Shown here piece by piece: positions 57,780 to 64,000 of a stretch of 64,000 bases of DNA; position 1 is the stretch's first letter, and each line of letters begins with the position of its first letter. The notes under the pieces were generated by a model. The model made no database searches. It was not told the origin of the DNA and worked only from the letters and a program-made list of their open reading frames with translations. This DNA is from Opitutia bacterium (GTDB taxonomy: Bacteria; Verrucomicrobiota; Verrucomicrobiia; Opitutales; Opitutaceae). Made by a program: the position numbers and the translations under genes. The DNA lies in contig JACPIT010000011.1 in the NCBI GenBank assembly GCA_016187945.1, positions 124,001-188,000 on the forward strand. Direction: 5' to 3'.

Positions 57780-59270
57780 ATGACCTCCCCCCTCCTCCCC
57801 TGCCCTGACTTCATCGCTGGCGAATGGCTCGCTCGGGCCGGCGGCACGGCCGTCTTTAATCCCTCCACCGGCGACGTCATCGCCGAATGCCCCGCCGGCG
57901 GCGCCGCCGAAGTGAACGCCGCCGTCGAGGTCGCCGCCGCCGCATTCCCGGCGTGGCGCGACACCCCGCCGGTCGAGCGCGCGCGCGTGTTCTTCAAATA
58001 CCGCCAGCTCGTCGAAGCGAACTTCGACCGACTCTGCCAAACCGTCTCGCGCGAGCACGGCAAGACCCACGCCGAAGCGCGCGGCTCGATCTTCCGCGGC
58101 CTCGAAAACATCGAATACGCCTGCGGCATCCCCACCCTGCTCTTTGGCGACTCCCTGCGGAACATCGCACGCGGCGTCGATTGCGACACCATCAATCTCC
58201 CACTCGGCGTCTGCGCCGGCATCACGCCGTTCAACTTCCCCGCGATGGTGCCGCTCTGGATGTTCCCCACGGCGATCGCGTGCGGCAACACCTTCGTCCT
58301 GAAACCGAGCGAGAAAGTCCCGCTCAGCGCCGTGCTGCTCGGAGAACTGCTCGAGCAGGCCGGCCTGCCGAAAGGCGTGTTCAACATCGTCCACGGCGGC
58401 CGCGCCACCGTCGACGCGCTGCTCACGCACCCGAAGGTGAAGGCGATTTCCTTCGTCGGCTCGACGCCGATCGCGAAATACATCTGGGAAACCGGCACGA
58501 AGCACGGCAAGCGCGTGCAGGCGAACGGCGGCGCGAAAAACTACATCGTCATCATGCCCGACGCCGACGTCGCGAAAACCGTCGAGAACGTCTCCGTCGC
58601 CGCGTTCGGCTGCGCCGGCGAGCGTTGCATGGCCGGCTCGACCGCGCTCGCCGTCGGCGCCGCCGCCGAGCGCGTGCTGCCCGAACTCGTGAAAGCCGCG
58701 AAGGCGATCAAGGTCGGCCGCACCGACGGCGCCGCGCCGCAGCCCGACATGGGCCCGGTCATCACGCAGCAGCATCTCGAGCGCGTCGAAAGCCTCGTCG
58801 CCCGCGGCGAGCAGGAAGGCGCAAAAGTCATCGCCGATGGCCGCGGCGTGCGCGTGGCCGACGCCCCGCGCGGTTTCTACCTCGGCGCCACGATCGTCGA
58901 CGGCGTGCAAAACAACATGACGCTCGCACAGGAGGAAGTGTTCGGTCCGGTGCTGAACGTCATGCGCATGGACGACCTCGACGCCGCCATCGAGCAGGCG
59001 AACCGCTCCGCCTTCGGCAACGGCGCGGCGATCTTCACGCAAAACGGCCGCGCCGCGCGCGAGTTCACGCTGCGCGTGAAAGCCGGCATGGTCGGCGTGA
59101 ACGTCGGCGTCCCCGCCACGATGGCGATGTTCCCCTTCACCGGCTGGGACGACTCCTTCTACGGCGACCTGCACATCCAGGGCAAAGAGAGCGTGCAGTT
59201 CTACACGCAGCAAAAAGTCGTGAGTTCCCGCTGGTTCGGCGGCGACGTCGCCGACGTGTGGAAGAAGTAG
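57780..59270 (+). CDS. mmsA: CoA-acylating (methyl)malonate-semialdehyde dehydrogenase
   Basis: 496-residue aldehyde dehydrogenase of the MMSDH type, which turns malonate semialdehyde (from beta-alanine) into acetyl-CoA and CO2, or methylmalonate semialdehyde into propionyl-CoA. The nucleophile Cys283 is in GCAGERCMAGS, and the MMSDH signature is RVQANGGAKNYIVIMPDAD. The Glu general base of ordinary aldehyde dehydrogenases is replaced in this stretch, as in CoA-acylating members. N-terminal PCPDFIAGEW also fits. ATG 57780 follows GGAG in the repeat's right arm by 11 bases, so the element probably supplies the ribosome-binding site. Confidence 0.93.
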   Translation: MTSPLLPCPDFIAGEWLARAGGTAVFNPSTGDVIAECPAGGAAEVNAAVEVAAAAFPAWRDTPPVERARVFFKYRQLVEANFDRLCQTVSREHGKTHAEARGSIFRGLENIEYACGIPTLLFGDSLRNIARGVDCDTINLPLGVCAGITPFNFPAMVPLWMFPTAIACGNTFVLKPSEKVPLSAVLLGELLEQAGLPKGVFNIVHGGRATVDALLTHPKVKAISFVGSTPIAKYIWETGTKHGKRVQANGGAKNYIVIMPDADVAKTVENVSVAAFGCAGERCMAGSTALAVGAAAERVLPELVKAAKAIKVGRTDGAAPQPDMGPVITQQHLERVESLVARGEQEGAKVIADGRGVRVADAPRGFYLGATIVDGVQNNMTLAQEEVFGPVLNVMRMDDLDAAIEQANRSAFGNGAAIFTQNGRAAREFTLRVKAGMVGVNVGVPATMAMFPFTGWDDSFYGDLHIQGKESVQFYTQQKVVSSRWFGGDVADVWKK

Positions 59271-59413
59271 AAGCTCCAAGCCCGGCTTCGCCGAAGCTCC
59301 AAGCACCAAGATCCAAGCTCCAGAGAAACTTCAAAACCCAAACACCCAAGCCCTCCCGCGCCCCTTTGAAGCTTGGTGCTTCTCTGGAGCTTGGATGTTG
59401 GAGCTTGGAGCTT
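59271..59413. repeat. AAGCTCC-type inverted-repeat element, copy B (no gene)
   Basis: Starts AAGCTCCAAGCCCGGCTTCG right after the mmsA stop, and ends GATGTTGGAGCTTGGAGCTT 9 bases before the dihydropyrimidinase ATG. It has a long imperfect hairpin with an AAACACCCAAGCCC loop. Confidence 0.92.
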
Positions 59414-59422
59414 TCCCCGCTC

Positions 59423-60805
59423 ATGAGCCTCCTAATAAAGAATGGCGAAATCGTCACCGCCGACTCCCGCTACGTCGCCGACATCTATTGCGAGGGCGAA
59501 ACCATCACGCGCATCGACCGCGATCTCGCGGCACCGCCCGGCTGCGAAGTCGTCGACGCGCGCGGCAAGTTCGTCTTCCCGGGCTTCATCGACCCGCACG
59601 TGCACATCTACCTGCCGTTCATGGGCACGTTTTCCAAGGACACCTACGAGAGCGGCTCGCGCGCCGCGCTCGTCGGCGGCACCACGACGCTGATCGAGAT
59701 GTGCTGCCCCGCGCGCAGCGACGACGCGCTGCAGAGCTTCGAACTCTGGATGAGCCAGGCGGTCGGCAAGAGCGCGTGCGATTTCACGTTCCACATGGGC
59801 GTGACGAAATTCAACGACGCCACCGAAGCGCAGCTCCGCGAAATCGTCCGGCGCGGCATCTCGTCCTTCAAAATCTTCCTCGCCTACAAGGGCGCGTTCG
59901 GCATCGACGACACCGAACTCTACCGGACGCTCAAGCTCGCCCGGGAACTCGGCGTCATCGTCACCGCCCACTGCGAAAACGAGACCCTCGTCGCCGAACG
60001 CTGCAAGGAACTGCTCGCCGCCGGCAAAACCGATCCCGCGCAACACCACGAAAGCCGCCCGCCCGCCGTCGAGGCCGAGGGCGTGCATCACCTGCTGACT
60101 TTCGCCGAACTCACCGGTGCCGCGACCTACATCGTCCACCTCAGTTGCAAGGAGGCGCTCGACCAAGCCGTCGCCGCCCGCCAGCGCGGCGTGCGCGTCG
60201 GCATCGAGACGCTCATCCAATACCTCACGCTCGACAAAACCTACGCCGAACGCCCGAACTTCGAGGGCGCGAAGTTCGTGATGTCGCCGCCGCTGCGCGA
60301 TGCGCGCAACCAGGACGTGCTCTGGCACGGCTTGCGCGACGGCCTCATCCAAACCGTCGCGACCGACCACGCGCCGTTCGACTTCGAAAAACAAAAGCCG
60401 ATGGGCCGGGAGGATTTCACGAAAATCCCCAACGGCATCCCGTCGCTCGAGGAGCGCATCAATCTCCTCTACACCCACGGCGTCGCGCGCGGCCGCATCG
60501 ATCTGCACACTCTCGTGAACGTCGCCAGCACGCAGGTCGCGAAACTCTTCGATCTCTTCCCGCGCAAAGGCGCGATCCAGCCCGGCGCCGACGCCGACCT
60601 CGTGGTGTTCGATCCGCACTATCGCGGAAAAATCTCCGCCAAGACCCAGCACATGGCCGTCGACTACAGCGCATTCGAAGGCTGGCCGATCGAAGGCCGC
60701 CCGAGCGTCGTTACCGTCCGCGGACAAATCGCCGCGCGCGACGGCCAGTTCGTCGGAACCGTCGGGCGCGGACGTTTCCTGCGGCGCGCTCCGTCGCATT
60801 TTTGA
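59423..60805 (+). CDS. hydA: Dihydropyrimidinase (D-hydantoinase family)
   Basis: 460-residue cyclic amidohydrolase opening dihydrouracil or dihydrothymine to the N-carbamoyl amino acid. The binuclear metal site is visible: FIDPHVHIYLPF (His59 and His61), the carboxylated Lys150 in SSFKIFLAYKG, HCEN (His183), YIVHLSCKEAL, and Asp in VATDHAPFDFEKQKPMG. Length and motif order match dihydropyrimidinases. The substrate is supported by the neighbouring preTA genes. GGAG in the preceding repeat arm is 12 bases before the ATG. Confidence 0.95.
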   Translation: MSLLIKNGEIVTADSRYVADIYCEGETITRIDRDLAAPPGCEVVDARGKFVFPGFIDPHVHIYLPFMGTFSKDTYESGSRAALVGGTTTLIEMCCPARSDDALQSFELWMSQAVGKSACDFTFHMGVTKFNDATEAQLREIVRRGISSFKIFLAYKGAFGIDDTELYRTLKLARELGVIVTAHCENETLVAERCKELLAAGKTDPAQHHESRPPAVEAEGVHHLLTFAELTGAATYIVHLSCKEALDQAVAARQRGVRVGIETLIQYLTLDKTYAERPNFEGAKFVMSPPLRDARNQDVLWHGLRDGLIQTVATDHAPFDFEKQKPMGREDFTKIPNGIPSLEERINLLYTHGVARGRIDLHTLVNVASTQVAKLFDLFPRKGAIQPGADADLVVFDPHYRGKISAKTQHMAVDYSAFEGWPIEGRPSVVTVRGQIAARDGQFVGTVGRGRFLRRAPSHF

Positions 60806-60816
60806 TCCGCGCCCGA

Positions 60817-60944
60817 AAGCACCAAGCACCAAACCCCAAGCACCAGAGAAACTCCAAGACACAAGAACCCAAACGCTCCGCAACTTCTCCTGAGTTTTGA
60901 AGCTTGGTGCTTCTCTGGAGCTTGGATGTTGGAGCTTGGAGCTT
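60817..60944. repeat. AAGCTCC-type inverted-repeat element, copy C (no gene)
   Basis: Left arm diverged (AAGCACCAAGCACCAAACCC), right arm intact and ending GATGTTGGAGCTTGGAGCTT 6 bases before the permease ATG. GGAG in the arm has a 9-base spacing to that ATG, a good SD distance. Confidence 0.92.
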
Positions 60945-60950
60945 TTCTTC

Positions 60951-62453
60951 ATGAACTCCGGCCTCACGCACAACGCCCCCGACGTCGAATTCGACCTCGC
61001 GCAGCTCCACTCCTCCTCGCTCTACAACGCCGACCTCGCGCCCGTCGGCGCCGCGCAGCGCAAGTGGGGCCTGCTCAGCTTCGCCGCGCTCTGGGTGTCG
61101 ATGTCGGCGTGCATCCCGACCTACATGCTCGCCTCCTCGCTCATCGGCGGCGGCATGAATTGGTCGCAGGCGATCGGCACGATCTTCCTCGGCAACCTGA
61201 TCGTCGTGCTGCCGATGATCCTCAACGCCCACGCCGGCACGAAATACGGCATCCCCTTCCCCGTGTTCTGCCGCGCCTCGTTCGGCACCGCGGGCGCCAA
61301 CGTTCCCGCGATGCTGCGCGCGTTCGTGGCGTGCGGCTGGTTCGGCATCCAGACGTGGATCGGCGGCAACGCCATCTACAAAATCCTCGCCGTCTTCGTC
61401 CCGTCGCTCGCCAGCGGCTCGACCGACAATCTTCTCGGCATCACCGGCGCGCAGTTCGCCTGCTTCCTGTTTTTCTGGGCGATCAACATGGCGGTGATCT
61501 GGCGCGGCATCGACACCATCCGCGTGCTCCTGAACATCAAGGCGCCCCTCCTCATCGCCCTCGGCCTGCTGCTGCTCTGGTGGGCCTATCGCTCCGCCGG
61601 CGGCTTCGGCCCGATCCTCTCGCAACCGTCTGCCTTCGACGCCGGCCAGCCGAAGGCGGGACAATTCTGGGCGTTCTTCTTCCCCGCGCTCACCGGCATG
61701 GTCGGCTTCTGGGCGACGCTCTCGCTCAACATCCCCGATTTCTCCCGCTACGCCTACACGCAGCGCGACCAGGCGCTGGGCCAGCTCGTCGGCCTGCCCA
61801 CCACGATGGCGCTCTACTCGTTCATCGGCGTCGCAGTCACGTCGGCCACCACCATCATCTACGGCACCACCATCTGGGATCCGGTCGACGTGCTCACGCG
61901 CTTCACGAATCCCGTGCTGCTCGTCGTCGCCATGCTCGCGCTCTGCATCGCCACCCTCGCGACCAACATCGCCGCCAACGTCGTCTCCCCCGCCAACGAC
62001 TTCGCCCACCTCGCGCCGAAAAAAATCTCCTTCCGCACCGGCGGCCTCGTCACCGGCGTCATCGGCATCGCCATGATGCCGTGGAAACTCGTCGCCGATC
62101 CGAACGGTTACATCTTCGTCTGGCTGATCGCCTACAGCGCGCTGCTCGGCCCGATCGGCGGCGTGATGATCGCCGACTACTTCGTCGTGCGCCGCACGCA
62201 GCTCAGCGTCGCCGATCTCTACCGCACCGACGGCGCGTATCGCTACACCGGCGGCTTCAGCCTCGTCGCGCTCGCCGCACTCGTGCTCGGCATCGCGCCG
62301 AGCCTGCCGGGCTTCCTCGCCACGGTGAAACTGATCGACGGCACGCACGTGCCCGCCGCGCTGCTCTCGCTCTACAACTACGCGTGGTTCGTCGGCTTCG
62401 CCCTCGCGTTCGCCGCCTACGTCGCGCTCCGCAAACTCGCGCCGCGCGCGTGA
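60951..62453 (+). CDS. NCS1-family nucleobase/hydantoin permease
   Basis: 500-residue inner-membrane symporter of the nucleobase-cation-symport-1 family with about 12 helices. Family marks are the N-terminal soluble stretch followed by FAALWVSMSACIPTYMLASS, the substrate-site loop WFGIQTWIGGNAIYKI, and NIPDFSRYAYTQRDQALGQL. GPIGGVMIADYFVVRR is the typical C-terminal motif. Relatives transport uracil, allantoin or hydantoins; uracil/thymine or their dihydro forms are likely here. ATG 60951 follows the repeat arm. Confidence 0.93.
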   Translation: MNSGLTHNAPDVEFDLAQLHSSSLYNADLAPVGAAQRKWGLLSFAALWVSMSACIPTYMLASSLIGGGMNWSQAIGTIFLGNLIVVLPMILNAHAGTKYGIPFPVFCRASFGTAGANVPAMLRAFVACGWFGIQTWIGGNAIYKILAVFVPSLASGSTDNLLGITGAQFACFLFFWAINMAVIWRGIDTIRVLLNIKAPLLIALGLLLLWWAYRSAGGFGPILSQPSAFDAGQPKAGQFWAFFFPALTGMVGFWATLSLNIPDFSRYAYTQRDQALGQLVGLPTTMALYSFIGVAVTSATTIIYGTTIWDPVDVLTRFTNPVLLVVAMLALCIATLATNIAANVVSPANDFAHLAPKKISFRTGGLVTGVIGIAMMPWKLVADPNGYIFVWLIAYSALLGPIGGVMIADYFVVRRTQLSVADLYRTDGAYRYTGGFSLVALAALVLGIAPSLPGFLATVKLIDGTHVPAALLSLYNYAWFVGFALAFAAYVALRKLAPRA

Positions 62454-62463
62454 GCGCGCGGCG

Positions 62464-62574
62464 AAGCTCCAAGCTCCAACATCCAAGCTCCAGAGAAACT
62501 TCAAAACCCAAACACCCACGCCCCCTTTGAAGTTTGGTGCTTCTCTGGAGCTTGGAGATTGGAGCTTGGAGCTT
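62464..62574. repeat. AAGCTCC-type inverted-repeat element, copy D (no gene)
   Basis: Best-preserved solo copy: arm AAGCTCCAAGCTCCAACATC and inverted arm ending AGATTGGAGCTTGGAGCTT, 111 bases. It lies between the permease and the aminotransferase gene. Confidence 0.93.
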
Positions 62575-62602
62575 TCCCCCTCCCGACGCCCTAAAAATTC
62601 CC

Positions 62603-63952
62603 ATGAAATCCATCCCGCTCCCGTCCACTTCCTTTTCGCCCGCGCCCTACTCCGGCCCGACCGCCGAGCAAATCCTCGCGCAGCGCCGCGAGTTTCTGAA
62701 TCCCGGCATCATCACCTACTACAAGCAGCCGATCATGATCGTGCAGGGGAAAATGCAGTGGCTCTGGGATCACACCGGCAAGCGCTACCTCGACGCACTC
62801 GGCGGCATCGTGACCGTCAGCGTCGGACATTGCCACCCGCACGTCGTCGCCGCCGCCACGAAGCAAAACGAACTGCTCCAGCACGCCACCACGCTCTACC
62901 TGCACCCGAACATCGGCGCGTTCGCCGAGAAGCTCGCCTCCACTCTGCCCGGCGATCTCAAAGTCTGCTACTTCGTCAACTCCGGCTCCGAGGCCAACGA
63001 CCTCGCGCTGCTCATGGCGCGACTCTACACGGGCAACTACGACGTCATCGCCCTGCGCAACGCCTACCACGGCGGCAACGCCGCCGGCATGGGCGTGACC
63101 GCGAACTCGAATTGGAAATTCAACGTGCCGCACTCGTTCGGCGTGCATCACGCGCAGACGCCGTATTCCTACCGCGGCGTCTTCGGCTACGACGATCCCG
63201 ACGCCGGCCGCAAATACGCCGACGACGTGAAGCAGGTCATCGACTACACCACGCCGGGCAAAGTCGCCGCGTTCATCGCCGAGTCGATGCAAGGCGTGGG
63301 CGGCTTCGTCGAATTCCCCGACGGCTACCTCGCGCAAGCCTACGCGCACATCCGCGCCGCCGGCGGCGTGTGCATCGCCGACGAAGTGCAGACCGGCTTC
63401 GGCCGCACCGGCACGAACTTCTGGGGCTTCCAAAACCACGGCGTCGTGCCCGACATCGTCACGATGGCCAAAGGCATCGGCAACGGCGCGCCGCTCGGCG
63501 CGGTCGTCACGACGCCGAAGATCGCCGCGATGCTCACGCAGAAAACGCACTTCAACACCTTCGGCGGCAACCCCGTCGTCTGCGCCATCGGCACCGCCGT
63601 GCTCGAAGTCATCGAGCGCGAGCAGACGCAGAAGAACTGCCACGAACTCGGCCAGTTCCTCACCGCCGGCCTGAACAAATTGAAAGCGAAGCACGCGCTC
63701 ATCGGCGACGTCCGCGGCAAAGGCCTGATGCAGGGATTGGAATTCGTGAAAGACCGGAAAACCAAGGAGCCGGCCAAGGAAGCGTGCCAGCAAGTCGTCG
63801 AAAATTGCCGCGAACTCGGCCTGCTCGTCGGCAAAGGCGGCCTCTGGGGCCAGACAATCCGTCTCGCCCCGCCGATGAACATCACGCGCGCCGACGCCGA
63901 GTTCATGCTCGCCGTGCTCGACGAAGCGATCGCGGCAGCGGCGGCGAGGTAA
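62603..63952 (+). CDS. Class III aminotransferase (beta-alanine/AGXT2-like)
   Basis: 449-residue PLP enzyme related to alanine-glyoxylate (AGXT2) and beta-aminoisobutyrate-pyruvate transaminases. The PLP Lys is K290 in DIVTMAKGIGNGAPLGAVV, preceded by ADEVQTGFGRTG (Asp260, Gln263). YFVNSGSEANDLALLMARLY binds the cofactor phosphate. It would move the amino group of beta-alanine or 3-aminoisobutyrate, yielding the semialdehyde used by mmsA. ATG 62603 (MKSIPLPSTSFSPAP) is used; the upstream frame runs through the repeat arm. It is the last gene of the cluster in the window. Confidence 0.93.
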   Translation: MKSIPLPSTSFSPAPYSGPTAEQILAQRREFLNPGIITYYKQPIMIVQGKMQWLWDHTGKRYLDALGGIVTVSVGHCHPHVVAAATKQNELLQHATTLYLHPNIGAFAEKLASTLPGDLKVCYFVNSGSEANDLALLMARLYTGNYDVIALRNAYHGGNAAGMGVTANSNWKFNVPHSFGVHHAQTPYSYRGVFGYDDPDAGRKYADDVKQVIDYTTPGKVAAFIAESMQGVGGFVEFPDGYLAQAYAHIRAAGGVCIADEVQTGFGRTGTNFWGFQNHGVVPDIVTMAKGIGNGAPLGAVVTTPKIAAMLTQKTHFNTFGGNPVVCAIGTAVLEVIEREQTQKNCHELGQFLTAGLNKLKAKHALIGDVRGKGLMQGLEFVKDRKTKEPAKEACQQVVENCRELGLLVGKGGLWGQTIRLAPPMNITRADAEFMLAVLDEAIAAAAAR

Positions 63953-64000
63953 CTTCCATCGCGGCCTAAAGCCGCTCCTACAGTTCGAGCCCAGTTGTAG
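63953..64000. repeat. Half REP unit at window end
   Basis: Contains CGCGGCCTAAAGCCGCTCCTAC, a right half-unit of the GTAGGAGCGGC family; the final four bases of the window read GTAG, which may be the head of another unit. Confidence 0.6.

Overview
The window is bacterial, GC-rich and gene-dense. It most resembles the Opitutaceae lineage of Verrucomicrobiota. This placement is inferred from protein character (a double-length ThyX-like protein, a secreted ADP-ribosylglycohydrolase, twin-arginine phosphoesterases) and from the very large number of hairpin repeats between genes. No rRNA or other marker is present to prove it.

Layout. 1-6.7 kb: a probable ferric-siderophore locus (TonB-dependent receptor, cut by the left edge; two PepSY membrane proteins; an S24/S26-like exported protein; a ParE-type toxin-antitoxin pair; an esterase; a flavodoxin). 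7-8.6 kb: a POT peptide transporter with a clear terminator. 8.7-13.1 kb, minus strand: ribBA-ribH-nusB-ftsY and two small secreted proteins. 13-15.7 kb: an AraC regulator divergent from a secreted ADP-ribosylglycohydrolase. 15.8-22.7 kb: rarA, comEC, a UvrB/UvrC-motif protein, an endonuclease/phosphatase-fold protein, a ThyX-like protein and a beta-lactamase-fold hydrolase. 22.8-38.4 kb: a Complex I operon (nuoB to nuoN, minus strand) with no nuoA and three extra small genes. 38.6-40.7 kb: tRNA-Ser(GGA) followed by a lower-GC radical-SAM/TcmP pair. 40.8-52.5 kb: an NDH-2 fused to cyclic-nucleotide and CBS domains, a DsbA-like protein, sufU-sufS, two phosphoesterase paralogues, hemN, a QueD-like protein, two tiny membrane proteins and two bacterial PH-domain proteins. 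52.8-64 kb: a reductive pyrimidine-degradation cluster.

How the genes work together. Complex I and the fused NDH-2 are two routes for oxidising NADH. The pyrimidine cluster contains import (NCS1 permease), ring reduction (PreT/PreA), ring opening (dihydropyrimidinase), decarbamoylation (M20 amidohydrolase), transamination of beta-alanine, and a CoA-acylating semialdehyde dehydrogenase that would yield acetyl-CoA.

Repeats are the most striking layer. One class begins with GTAG and ends with CTAC in inverted pairs, as REP/REPIN elements do. These sit between genes, twice inside nuoG in frame, and three times supply a gene's stop codon. A second class has long, simple-sequence inverted arms. 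One of its families, an AAGCTCC-type element, has five copies here, four of them at consecutive junctions of the pyrimidine operon, and one copy encloses a four-helix-bundle protein gene. This element and the radical-SAM/TcmP pair are the best candidates for under-described biology.
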